The notes under the pieces: generated by a model
What the model was told of the DNA's origin: nothing
What the model saw: the letters and a program-made list of their open reading frames with translations, nothing else
The model's database searches: none
Shown: piece by piece, positions 45,470 to 53,887 of the stretch
Numbering within the stretch: position 1 is the stretch's first letter
How the letters are laid out: every line of letters begins with the position of its first letter
Translations under genes and position numbers: made by a program
NCBI GenBank assembly: GCA_964646755.1
Contig: CAZYIE010000005.1
Location: 48,364 to 112,363 of the forward strand
Direction of reading: 5' to 3'
DNA: 64,000 nt
From: MVRV01 sp964646755
GTDB taxonomy: Bacteria; Desulfobacterota; Syntrophia; Syntrophales; Smithellaceae

Positions 45470-45856
45470 CTACTTTTTCACAGGTACCGTTTTCTCGGTA
45501 ACAATTTCTTTTTTCCCTGCTTTTTTAGGAATTATCTTGGCCACACGGGAAGCCAGTAAATTACCATCTTTTTCAATATAGGCTATCTTCACTGCATCAT
45601 TGACAGCAATATTTTCTGTGGGCTTGTCGAGAGCAAATTGCATAGTTTCCACATTATTCTTAACCGTGCGTTCAATCTTAATTGTTTTATCCGTAATTTC
45701 GACAACTTTTCCCGTGGCATTCATTTTAGCAATTCTTACGGGACTGACTTTAGCCTGATCAGCAGCGGCCGCAGGGGAAGCGGGTTTATCAGCAGCAAAT
45801 GCTATTGCTGATAATAAAAAAGCTGCGCAAGTTATATATACTAAAGCTTTTTTCAT
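45470..45856 (-). CDS. small periplasmic protein with OB-like strand pattern
   Basis: 128 residues. A signal peptide (MKKALVYITCAAFLLSAIAFAA) is followed by DKPASPAAAADQAK, then ATGKVVEITDKTIKIERTV and VNDAVKIAYIEKDGNLLASRVAKI. The second part is a beta-rich domain like the DUF5666/OB-type secreted proteins. The tail is Lys-rich. The N-terminal region resembles the neighbouring Lys-rich protein, so the pair may have arisen together. Function is unknown. Confidence 0.7.
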   Translation of the reverse strand: MKKALVYITCAAFLLSAIAFAADKPASPAAAADQAKVSPVRIAKMNATGKVVEITDKTIKIERTVKNNVETMQFALDKPTENIAVNDAVKIAYIEKDGNLLASRVAKIIPKKAGKKEIVTEKTVPVKK

Positions 45857-46053
45857 TCTCTGCCTCCTCCGTCAATTTCAGGATGGTACTAGCAACCTGT
45901 ATGCCAACCTGACAAATGTTTTCAATGCCTCTTATGTTGTTGAAATTACTGGCTATAATATTTTATGGTATTTTATTAGCTTTTTTCCCGGGCACCAACA
46001 GGGGAATTACTCCCCAACTGGTGGGAGATTATTCAACAGCAGGGCAATGCGTT

Positions 46054-46098
46054 ATTCGTATCTTGTAATTTGCACTTCACGCTTCACGAGATACGAAT
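46054..46098. repeat. inverted repeat upstream of the BaiN-like gene
   Basis: ATTCGTATCT (46054-46063) and AGATACGAAT (46089-46098) are exact complements around a 25-nt loop. A second weak stem GGGG/CCCC lies about 50 bp earlier. The element ends 12 bp before the promoter-like sequence, so it may be a transcription end or a regulatory structure. Confidence 0.45.
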
Positions 46099-46110
46099 AT
46101 ATTGAATCGA

Positions 46111-46139
46111 TTGACCGGATTAACCTTTCTTGGTAATGA
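46111..46139 (+). promoter_or_regulatory. putative promoter of the BaiN-like gene
   Basis: TTGACC (46111-46116), a 17-bp spacer and TAATGA (46134-46139), 6 bp before the ATG at 46146. If real, the message would be leaderless. Confidence 0.35.
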
Positions 46140-46145
46140 AAATAA

Positions 46146-47504
46146 ATGCAGCAAAAAAATAACATGGCTTTTGATATCATTGTCGTGGGCGGTGGCGCAG
46201 CAGGCCTGATGGCTGCGGGCAGGGCCGGGGAGCTCGGGACAAAAGTACTGCTTCTGGAAAAGACGGATGGTTACGGCAAAAAAATTCTGGTTTCCGGCAA
46301 AACGCGCTGCAATTTGACTAACGAAGCGGAATTGAAGAATTTCATTGCCATGTATGGTGTCAATGGTCGCTTTCTCTACAATGCTTTTCATCATTTCTTC
46401 CGTCCCGAGCTACTGAGCTTTTTTGCGCAATATGGCGTAGCCACAAAGCTGGAAAGAGGCGGCCGCGTTTTTCCTGTCTCCGATGATGCCCGTGATGTTC
46501 TGCGCGCCCTGGAACAATATCTTAACGACCATAAAGTGCATACGGAATTAAGCACTAAAGTGAACACAATTAGCAAGGGGAAAAGTGGATCTTTTGCCGT
46601 TCAAACCTCCTGGGGCGATTACTCGGCCAATGCCGTAATTTTAGCAACCGGGGGAGCTTCCTGGCCGCAAACAGGTTCGACAGGCGATGGTTACAAAATC
46701 AGCGCTGAACTGGGGCATAGCATAGTCAAGCTTAAGCCGGCGCTCGTGCCGTTGATCGTGGAGGAAATAGATCTGGCCAAATCCATGCAGGGGGTAAGTT
46801 TGCGGAATGTCCGGGCCACAGCTTTCCGGGGCAAAGCACAGGAGATTGATGCCACATTAACGCCGCCGGTCAATTACGGGCGGGGCGAAAAAAAAACGTC
46901 CCATCCCCCGGTCATTGAAAGCCGTTTCGGTGAAATGCTTTTTACTCATTTTGGCCTGGGTGGCCCGATTATTTTGTTGATGAGCCTCGCCGTCGTGGAA
47001 GCGCTCGAAAATGGTCCGGTCTCCATATTGATTGATTTAAAACCAGCCCTATCGCGCGAGCAGCTCCGAGCACGCCTGCAAAAAGATTTTAACAATTACG
47101 GTAAAAGAAAAATCAGCGGTATCATCAAAGAATATCTGCCCGGCAAAATGATTGAGTCTTTTGTTGCTCTCGCCGGTATTGACCCGGAAAAGCAGGCTCA
47201 CCAGATTAACGCACCCGAAAAAGAGAAAATTATCGAACTGCTGAAGGCTTTGCGGTTTAATATAAAAGCAACTCTGCCTTTGGCCCGCGCCATAGTCACC
47301 GCCGGTGGTGTGACGCTGAGCGAAATTGATCCCCGGACAATGGCATCCAAAAAGGTGGAGGGGCTTTATTTTTGCGGTGAAATCATGGATATTGACGCCG
47401 ATACCGGCGGGTACAATTTGCAGGCCGCTTTTTCGACCGGATATGTAGCCGGTGAAAGCGCCGCTATATATAACCACGCTATCTCGCGGAGGAGTGAAGT
47501 CTAA
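46146..47504 (+). CDS. NAD(P)/FAD-dependent oxidoreductase, HI0933/BaiN family
   Basis: 452 residues. The FAD-binding start DIIVVGGGAAGLMAAGRA, SGKTRCNLTN, ATGGASWPQTGSTGDGY, the HFGLGGPIILLMSL segment and the C-terminal YFCGEIMDIDADTGGYNLQAAFSTGYVAG are typical. BaiN-like enzymes are flavoproteins with proposed roles in reductive steroid or redox reactions. A start at the internal ATG 46164 is an alternative. The gene is isolated from its neighbours. Confidence 0.9.
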   Translation: MQQKNNMAFDIIVVGGGAAGLMAAGRAGELGTKVLLLEKTDGYGKKILVSGKTRCNLTNEAELKNFIAMYGVNGRFLYNAFHHFFRPELLSFFAQYGVATKLERGGRVFPVSDDARDVLRALEQYLNDHKVHTELSTKVNTISKGKSGSFAVQTSWGDYSANAVILATGGASWPQTGSTGDGYKISAELGHSIVKLKPALVPLIVEEIDLAKSMQGVSLRNVRATAFRGKAQEIDATLTPPVNYGRGEKKTSHPPVIESRFGEMLFTHFGLGGPIILLMSLAVVEALENGPVSILIDLKPALSREQLRARLQKDFNNYGKRKISGIIKEYLPGKMIESFVALAGIDPEKQAHQINAPEKEKIIELLKALRFNIKATLPLARAIVTAGGVTLSEIDPRTMASKKVEGLYFCGEIMDIDADTGGYNLQAAFSTGYVAGESAAIYNHAISRRSEV

Positions 47505-47782
47505 ATAATCAAAGCACCAAACGACCAAATAACCTATTTGTAGGAGCACACGGACGGAGTTGAAGTTGGACTGGCAATTCCAGTACCGAGTGGCGTCGTT
47601 GACCGGATTTTTCAGCGGCCCGGAACTGTATAAGCTTCTGTCGCTGCCGGCAGTGAAGATGGATTGATCAAAGCAAATAAAGACAGGACAAGGACAATTC
47701 TACTAAAAATCGATCGCATAATAGTACACCACGCTATCTTTTTAAACAAATTCGACTATTTATGGTGAATTAAAATCAATTC

Positions 47783-48016
47783 TTATAACTTTTCCAAGTA
47801 CTTTGTATATTCATCTACAGTAATATCTACATCTTTTAAAATATCTCTGATTAATGGACGGGAAAGCATTCTTCCTTTGTGGTGAGGCAGAGTAGTGGTT
47901 CTGCCATCAGGGTGTCTATAAAAAACATGACTTCCCTTTTGCCTCTTCTTGATAAAACCAATAAGAAACAGAAGTTTCTCTATGGTTATTGCATCAACAA
48001 GCGGAAGCTTACTCAA
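47783..48016 (-). CDS. hicA: HicA-type mRNA interferase toxin
   Basis: 77 residues. KGSHVFYRHPDGRTTTLPHHKGRMLSRPLIRDIL carries the double-stranded-RNA-binding fold with catalytic His in GSHVFYR. Its start overlaps the stop of the partner gene by 4 bp. HicA cleaves mRNA and is held in check by HicB. The order on this strand is antitoxin first, toxin second, unlike many hicAB operons. Confidence 0.88.
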   Translation of the reverse strand: MSKLPLVDAITIEKLLFLIGFIKKRQKGSHVFYRHPDGRTTTLPHHKGRMLSRPLIRDILKDVDITVDEYTKYLEKL

Positions 48017-48234
48017 ACGGCCACCTCAATTTGTTGTATTCCAAAAAATTCAGGTAACTGGCTTTTCGTTTCAGTATCCATTTCTTCCAGGCACAGTTCA
48101 ACAACTTCGACTAAATTTTTCTGAAGCTCATCTAGGGTTGCAGCTTGCGTATGTGCACCCGGAATGCCCGGCACTACTGCAACATAAAGCCCGGTTTCGT
48201 GGTCTTTTTCAATATATGCAGCTGTCCGATACAT
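48013..48234 (-). CDS. hicB: HicB-type antitoxin
   Basis: 73 residues. TAAYIEKDHETGLYVAVVPGIPGAHTQAATLDELQKNLVEVVELCLEE has the degenerate RNase-H-like fold of HicB. No C-terminal DNA-binding domain is present, so repression of the promoter may need a separate factor. It lies just upstream of hicA and overlaps it by 4 bp. Confidence 0.87.
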   Translation of the reverse strand: MYRTAAYIEKDHETGLYVAVVPGIPGAHTQAATLDELQKNLVEVVELCLEEMDTETKSQLPEFFGIQQIEVAV

Positions 48235-48327
48235 TTATAACCCCCTAAAAAATATTTTATGAAATTATAGCAAAGTATAATCTTTCGGGAAAGACATATT
48301 CTCCTCATGGAAAATATGGCCTTTTAC

Positions 48328-49683
48328 TCAAAGTAGTGGTGCAAAAATTTCACTCAATGTCGGATGAGGGATAACCCAGGCTTGCAGTTGCTTTCTGGTT
48401 AACTCAGTGGATACCGCAAGGCTCAACGGAACGATGAGTTCTGCGGCGTTATCACCGGCAATAGTTGCACCGATAATTTTATCCTGGGAAAAAACGGCTT
48501 TGACAAAACCCTGCCTCAGCAGTTCGGTACGAGCAATAATATTAGCGCTGTAAATGGATTTAACAACTTCCACGGACAGACCTTCGGACTCGGCTAGCTT
48601 TGCTGTCAGTCCCACACGCGCAATTTGCGGATGGCTATAGACGACGGAAGGAATAAATTTCTCATCATACGGCGGGGCATCATATCGGCAAATATTTGCG
48701 GCGGCAACCTTCCCCTGCTGTGCGGCCCGATGGGCAAGCATCATACCGCCGGTAACATCTCCTATTGCATAAATTCCCGGCACATTGGTCATCATATTTT
48801 TATTAACTTTGATCCCGGCACGATCGTAAGAGATACCGCAATTGATCAACTCTGATTCATTCAATTGCGGCTTCCGGCCGGTACAAAGCAAAACATAATC
48901 AGCATTCCATTCGAGTTGCTCAGAATTTTTTTGTGCCTGGATGGCGACGCCGCCATCTGTTTCTTTCAAGCCGGTCAGTTGTGTGGAATTGTATACAGCA
49001 ATGCCGGCGCGGGTTAATTCCTGCTTTAAGAAGTCGGAGGCTTCTTCGTCTTCTAGCGGCAAAATACGCTCCAATAACTCTATTAAAGTTACTTTTACAC
49101 CTAATTCTGCAAATAATGTTGCAAATTCGATCCCGATGAAACTGCCGCCGACAATGACAATGCTTGCAGGCATGGCTTCTAAATTCAGAATTCCATCGGA
49201 CGTGAGAATACGGTCGGATAAATTTATGCCTGGTAAAATCTGCGGTTGCGAACCCCAGGCGATAACGATGTTGCCGGCAGAGATACTTTCGGCCTGGCCG
49301 GACTGATCCGTAAATTTCACTTCTTCCGGAGAAATAATTTCGCCTGTACCCGCTTTTATTTCCACGCCGGCATCTTCCAGCATTTTTTGAGCACCGAGGG
49401 CCGCCACTTTTACTATCTGCTGCTGATGCTTTTTCATCGCGGAAAAATCAAAAGTGACGGAAGCGAGGTTGATTCCTAATCTTTTGAGTTTTTTTAAGTC
49501 CGCATAATATTTGCTGCAGGTGAGCAGGGCTTTGGTGGGGATACATCCGCGATGTGTGCAGGTGCCACCCCAACCGGTTTTCTCAATAATCAGCACCCGC
49601 TTGCCTGCTTTCGCCGTCAGTGTTGCTGCTTCCAGCCCTCCCGGCCCTCCACCGACAACAATTAAATCATATTTATCCGGCAT
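48328..49683 (-). CDS. dihydrolipoamide dehydrogenase-like disulfide oxidoreductase
   Basis: 451 residues. The redox-active pair is CTHRGC (Cys42, Cys47) in GWGGTCTHRGCIPTK. FAD and NAD(P) Rossmann motifs are GGGPGGLEA and VGGSFIGIEFATLFAELGVKVT, and the dimer-interface His-Glu pair is in HPTLSE. It oxidises dihydrolipoamide or a similar dithiol. No pyruvate or glycine complex genes are adjacent, so mercuric-reductase-like or other substrates cannot be excluded. Confidence 0.87.
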   Translation of the reverse strand: MPDKYDLIVVGGGPGGLEAATLTAKAGKRVLIIEKTGWGGTCTHRGCIPTKALLTCSKYYADLKKLKRLGINLASVTFDFSAMKKHQQQIVKVAALGAQKMLEDAGVEIKAGTGEIISPEEVKFTDQSGQAESISAGNIVIAWGSQPQILPGINLSDRILTSDGILNLEAMPASIVIVGGSFIGIEFATLFAELGVKVTLIELLERILPLEDEEASDFLKQELTRAGIAVYNSTQLTGLKETDGGVAIQAQKNSEQLEWNADYVLLCTGRKPQLNESELINCGISYDRAGIKVNKNMMTNVPGIYAIGDVTGGMMLAHRAAQQGKVAAANICRYDAPPYDEKFIPSVVYSHPQIARVGLTAKLAESEGLSVEVVKSIYSANIIARTELLRQGFVKAVFSQDKIIGATIAGDNAAELIVPLSLAVSTELTRKQLQAWVIPHPTLSEIFAPLL

Positions 49684-49844
49684 GCCTTACTCCCCCTGAT
49701 TTATTCATTATTATTAATAACACTACAACATTACCACCAAATATACAATAATTACCGGAGACTTAATCGGCAGATGCATTAAACTGTCAGCGGCCCGAAG
49801 CATTTAAGATGCACTTTTCATAGCAACCTCAGCCTGATATCGGA

Positions 49845-49873
49845 TTGACACACAAGGCTGTTGCAGATATACA
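49845..49873 (+). promoter_or_regulatory. sigma-70 promoter of the DUF2889 gene
   Basis: TTGACA (49845-49850), a 17-bp spacer and TATACA (49868-49873), 50 bp before the ATG at 49923. Confidence 0.6.
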
Positions 49874-49922
49874 TCTTTGCAAAAATATTTGTAAAAATCA
49901 CCGTCACAGGAGACAGGGCAAG

Positions 49923-50468
49923 ATGAGCTTGTTTGGAAAACCGAAAGGGAAAAAATATCACACGAGAACTATCGAGGTGAATACATACGAGTATGATGAA
50001 CAGAGATTAGTTGTGGAAGGATGTCTAACAGATCATCGATTGCAGGCATATTATAAGGTTACTGGCGAAAAGAGATCGCCGGGCATATTGCATCAGATGA
50101 TCATTCATTTGCTCGTTAACAAAACAAATCTGGAGATCGAGGACATCCACGTGGAAATGCCCTGTGTTCCCAATCAAGAATGCCCGAAGACCACCAACAG
50201 TCTGGAGCATGTCAGGGGATTAAGAATTGCAGGCGGCTTTACCTTGAAAGTAAAGGCACTGGTTGGCCGCGGCCAGGGATGTAGTCATCTGGTGGCGCTT
50301 CTAACAGCAATGGGTTCCTCAGCCATACAGGGATACGCTGCCCACAAACTGCAGGAACCTTCCGGATTTACACCGGATATGATCCATATGCTTGCGGACA
50401 ACTGTTGGGCATGGCGCGCCGACGGACCTCTCATCAATGCTGTTAGTAAAACAAAAAATGAAGAGTAA
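49923..50468 (+). CDS. DUF2889 domain protein
   Basis: 181 residues from the ATG at 49923, with AGGAGA upstream; an open frame extends to 49845 but crosses the promoter. YHTRTIEVNTYEYDEQRLVVEGCLTDHR, IHLLVNKTNLEIEDIHVEMP and GQGCSHLVALLTAMGSSAIQG match DUF2889, a family of unknown function common near acyl-CoA and ferredoxin genes in proteobacteria. It is convergent with the metal-hydrolase gene, with only 13 bp between the stops. Confidence 0.85.
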   Translation: MSLFGKPKGKKYHTRTIEVNTYEYDEQRLVVEGCLTDHRLQAYYKVTGEKRSPGILHQMIIHLLVNKTNLEIEDIHVEMPCVPNQECPKTTNSLEHVRGLRIAGGFTLKVKALVGRGQGCSHLVALLTAMGSSAIQGYAAHKLQEPSGFTPDMIHMLADNCWAWRADGPLINAVSKTKNEE

Positions 50469-50481
50469 CCGCGCACCAACG

Positions 50482-51395
50482 TTATAACGTAATCTCCAGA
50501 CCCTCGTACGCTATGCAGACCGGAAGCGCGGTTATTGCGTTCATCTGTTTTTGAATGTCATCCAGCTCGTCGTCGCTGCGGAGCGGTTCGTGATGAGTGA
50601 GATAGAGCGCCTTGGCGCCGATGTCCTTCGCCAAATCAACGCAGGAATTGTAAGTTCCGTGCCCCCACCCCTTTTTTGCCGGATATTCCTGTTCGGTATA
50701 GGCAGAGTCGGCGATCAGGACATCCACTCCCCGGATAAAATCGGCAAGCAGGGAATTTTTCCTGGAGATTTGATTTTCGTATTCTGAATAGTAATCGTCG
50801 CCGGGTTGATAAATATTATACAACTTTTCGTTATCTCCGGTGAAAAAGATACTCTTTCCATTGCAATCGATCCGGTAGCCGAAATTGAGCACCGGGTGAT
50901 TCATGAAGATGCTCGTAATCCTTGCTGACCCTATGTCTACTATTTGCTTTTCGTGGAGAGAATTATACTGTATGTCCGCTTTCAGTTCTGCTTCCCGGAC
51001 AGGGAAATAGCAATACTCCATCTGACGGCTCAGAACATCTCCGATATCTTTCTGCAGGACAGGATCAAAGGCACCGTAAATACGTATGTGGTTGCCGGGA
51101 ATGAAAATGGGAACAAAAAACGGCAGACCCTGAATATGATCCCAGTGGGTATGGGTAATGAAGATCGAGCAAGACAGGGGCAGCTTTTTCAGCAGGCTTT
51201 GGGAAAGAGGATGGATGCCGGTGCCGGCGTCNNNNNNNNNNGGATCACGCGGTTGATCACGGTATGCCCGACCAGGATGATCGTCTCTCCGGCGTCGGTT
51301 TCTACCTCAATGCATGTAGTATTGCCGCCGTAGCGTACTGTTTTGCGTCCCGGCGAAGGGATTGAACCACGGACACCCCAGAATCGTATCTTCAA
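50482..51395 (-). CDS. metallo-beta-lactamase-fold hydrolase (cyclic phosphodiesterase-like), contains assembly gap
   Basis: One gene broken by the N run at 51232-51241. The N-terminal part MKIRFWGVRGSIPSPG ... YGGNTTCIEV uses a TTG start at 51395. The C-terminal side starts DAGTGIHPL and has the metal motif ITHTHWDHIQGLPFF, later GDNEKL and LTHHEP. The middle (VGHTVINRVI before the gap) does not fit the family and looks like a contig-end error. Such proteins act as phosphodiesterases or hydrolases. It lies downstream of an HDOD gene on the same strand. Confidence 0.85.
51232..51241. other. assembly gap (10 N) in the metal-hydrolase gene
   Basis: The left contig continues ATCCTGG into about 30 bp that break the ETIILDAGTG motif; direct joining of CTG to GAC would restore it. 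Confidence 0.85.
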
Positions 51396-51415
51396 ACCGC
51401 AACCCCCCAAATTAT

Positions 51416-52261
51416 TTATTTCTGGATAAATACCAATGCCTTTTCCGTTTCTGCATGAATGTCGCCCAGAGAATCGATGACCGCCTGTAAGTTGGCTCCA
51501 AAACGATCCATTATTCCATCGGGAATCATTTCAATCCGCTTTTCACCGCCGAATCCGATTTTCAGCTCTTTGCTGATCTGATCGGCAGCTGAGACTACGT
51601 CTATGATCAGCGATTCCTTGCGGTCATGGCGGTGGTGATCCTTGATACATGTGATCAGGTGAGTTGGAAGGTTCCATTTTTCCCCGAGCAAAGAACCGAT
51701 TTGCGCGTGATCGGCAGTGAAAATTTTCTGTTCCGCTTCATAAAGGGTCAGACCGTCCTCTTTTACCATTTGCAGTGCTTGCTTAAATTCGTTGGGCAAA
51801 AAGTGGGCAAAAACTATCTTGCCGAAATCGTGTAAAAGCCCTGATAGGAAGAAGTCGAAGGCATCCCTTTCCTGAATCTTCAATCTCCTGGCAAAAAGCC
51901 TGGCGATTGTGGCGGTAGATAACGAATGCAAAAGAAACGCATCCATGTCGAATCCCGCATTATTCGTGCGGGGAAGTACGCCGAGGGTAGCTGTGCTCAA
52001 GGCCAGATTTTTAACCGTGTTGATTCCCATGTAAACCACGGCGTGGTTAACGGAAGTGATTTTCTGGGCAAGGCCGAAGTAGGGGGAATTTACCATTTTG
52101 AGAATCTTGGTAATCAGAATGGGATCGTGTTCGATGACTTTCACCAGGTCCCTGGGATCCGAATTGATGTCGGAGGTCAGCTCCATTACCCGATGCACAC
52201 TCTGGGGAAAGGCGGGCATCTTCTCGACTGATTGCAGAAGGTCTTTTCTTATAGTATCCAT
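51416..52261 (-). CDS. HDOD-domain protein
   Basis: 281 residues. MPAFPQSVHRVMELTSDINSDPRDLVKVIEHDPILITKILKMVNSPYFGL is the HDOD start, and GINTVKNLALS, LLHDFGKIVF and AQIGSLLGEKWNLPTHLITCIKDHH follow. HDOD proteins regulate signalling or stress in proteobacteria, usually without enzymatic HD activity, although LLHDFGK and HH are well kept here. It lies 20 bp from the metal-hydrolase gene on the same strand. Confidence 0.9.
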   Translation of the reverse strand: MDTIRKDLLQSVEKMPAFPQSVHRVMELTSDINSDPRDLVKVIEHDPILITKILKMVNSPYFGLAQKITSVNHAVVYMGINTVKNLALSTATLGVLPRTNNAGFDMDAFLLHSLSTATIARLFARRLKIQERDAFDFFLSGLLHDFGKIVFAHFLPNEFKQALQMVKEDGLTLYEAEQKIFTADHAQIGSLLGEKWNLPTHLITCIKDHHRHDRKESLIIDVVSAADQISKELKIGFGGEKRIEMIPDGIMDRFGANLQAVIDSLGDIHAETEKALVFIQK

Positions 52262-52622
52262 AACCGACCCTTTTGTTTCAGACTAATTATGTGCGCTTGC
52301 TTGGAATATACAGATAATCCGGAAAATGTAAAGCGAGCAATCACCTCAGTGAATAATCGCCTTCATGCTTCACGGCAAAATTGATGGTTGTAATTTGATT
52401 ACAATACCGAGGATTGTATGTCAAAAAAAGCTTATATCTGATTATGCCTTTACGGCATCAATTCTGCTTATTATAGATTTGAACAGACCAATAAGTGGAT
52501 TAATCCGACCGGAGCAATCCCCCGTTGTCTGGATTCTTGAAGACATGAAGACTTCAGCAATCAGGTATCCGGTTCGTTAAAACCAGTACGTATGGATTGC
52601 AATGTCCTGAACTACAGTTGAG
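52262..52622. other. intergenic region upstream of the ATP-grasp/sirtuin operon, no clear gene
   Basis: 361 bp between divergent genes with no convincing ORF or promoter. A short open frame at 52365-52580 has no family resemblance. If the first ATP-grasp gene is truncated, its missing N-terminal part would belong here, but no frame gives that sequence. Confidence 0.4.
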
Positions 52623-52949
52623 TTGGAAGATGAAAAACCCATTAAATTAGCGGGTACTATCTTGAAGAGGTTGCAATGGATCGGCCCTGCCGAATGTGAA
52701 TTTTTGAAAGATGAAAAAGGCAATTATTCTCTGATGGAAATTAACAGTCGCTTCCCTTCCTGGCTTTATCTTGCCTGTGCGGCCGGCCAAAACCTTCCCT
52801 TGCTGACAGTGCAACTAGCTCTTAATATACCCGTGCAACCCTTGACTTCTTATACTGCGGGCAAACTATTTATCCGCACAGTTACTGATACTTTTATAGA
52901 TGCGCAGCAACTTCTAGCGCTGACCGCTGCCGGGGAGGTAAGTCTGTGA
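52623..52949 (+). CDS. C-terminal ATP-grasp fragment
   Basis: 108 residues from a TTG at 52623; an in-frame stop lies at 52608. GPAECEFLKDEKGNYSLMEINSRFPSW is the end of an ATP-grasp domain with its metal ligands (Glu26, Glu39, Asn41). Normal ATP-grasp proteins have about 200 more residues upstream, so this is either a truncated remnant or a split catalytic half. Its stop overlaps the next start (GTGA). The following protein lacks exactly these ligands. Confidence 0.6.
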   Translation: MEDEKPIKLAGTILKRLQWIGPAECEFLKDEKGNYSLMEINSRFPSWLYLACAAGQNLPLLTVQLALNIPVQPLTSYTAGKLFIRTVTDTFIDAQQLLALTAAGEVSL

Positions 52950-53887
52950 TCATTGCGGTAACAGGTATGAATACGGCCAGTTCACCCGAAGCGGGTTTTG
53001 GTGTTTTGCAATCATTAAGGGGCAACAGAAATTATCATCTGATCGGTCTGGCCTATCAACCATTGGATACGGGATTGTTTCATGCGGGACTGATGAATAA
53101 AGCGTTTATTGTACCATTGCCCGGAGCGGATCAAGAAATCTTCCTTCAAAAAATCAAACAAATTAAAAATGAATCGGGCCTGGATATAATTATACCAACT
53201 ATTGAGGAAGAGACTAATCTCTTTATCGATATGGAAGCCCAATTACGCGCAACAGGCGTTGCGATATTGCTTCCAGCCAGGAGATCTCTGCGGGAACTAA
53301 AGAGCGAAGTGAACAGGCAACTGGAAAAACAAAAAGATCTATCTGTAAAAGATGATAATAAAGATCCTATTGTCCTTCCGCCGTCGCTGACCAAGAATCC
53401 TGTCTCTGATCAGACTGCGTTTAACTCCGCGTCAATGCCGGATTTTTTTGCGGTAACTTTAATTGCCAACAGTAATAGTAAAATAGTGGCAATATCATCA
53501 ATTAAAAAACTAATGCTTTCCCGCTATGGCGGCACATGGATGGCGCTGACGGTAGATAATGAAGAATTTATCCGTTTAGCTGAAGAAATCGTCCAAAATA
53601 CCGTTTGGCATGGAACTCTAACTATTGAAATCACCCGTAATCAGCAAGGAGAACAATTTGTCTCCGGTTTCCGTCAGTCCTTTCCCGACTGGATAAGCCT
53701 TACGCCCAGGGCCGGGGCCAATCTGCCGGCGATTCTCATTGATGTTATCTCGGGGAAAAGAATAAAGGGTATTGCCCAAACCGTACCGGGCAAAATACTT
53801 ATTAGATCATCGATAGACGTAGTGACCGATTTGAATCATTTTGGCAATATTTCCCTCAATGGAGAAATTACCTATGATCAAAAATAA
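52946..53887 (+). CDS. degenerate ATP-grasp-like protein
   Basis: 313 residues from a GTG. The pre-ATP-grasp domain MIIAVTGMNTASSPEAGFGVLQSL and a Rossmann-like LDIIIPTIEEETNLF segment begin it. The C-terminal half aligns with the previous protein (LAEEIVQ, then a W-x-G turn, FPDWISLTPRAGANLP), but E-I-N is replaced by S-G-F-R. A low-complexity linker (about residues 130-165) replaces the usual ATP-binding lid. Catalysis by itself is doubtful; a structural or substrate-binding role with the first protein is possible. It overlaps the next gene by 14 bp. Confidence 0.62.
   Translation: MIIAVTGMNTASSPEAGFGVLQSLRGNRNYHLIGLAYQPLDTGLFHAGLMNKAFIVPLPGADQEIFLQKIKQIKNESGLDIIIPTIEEETNLFIDMEAQLRATGVAILLPARRSLRELKSEVNRQLEKQKDLSVKDDNKDPIVLPPSLTKNPVSDQTAFNSASMPDFFAVTLIANSNSKIVAISSIKKLMLSRYGGTWMALTVDNEEFIRLAEEIVQNTVWHGTLTIEITRNQQGEQFVSGFRQSFPDWISLTPRAGANLPAILIDVISGKRIKGIAQTVPGKILIRSSIDVVTDLNHFGNISLNGEITYDQK

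Noticed and set aside
47550..47667. short open stretch ending GFFSGPELYKLLSLPAVKMD
   Set aside because: No start codon with a ribosome site and no family recognised; possibly a gene remnant, but unsupported.
52365..52580. 71-residue plus-strand frame upstream of the ATP-grasp fragment
   Set aside because: No ribosome-binding site or family pattern and no link to ATP-grasp sequence.
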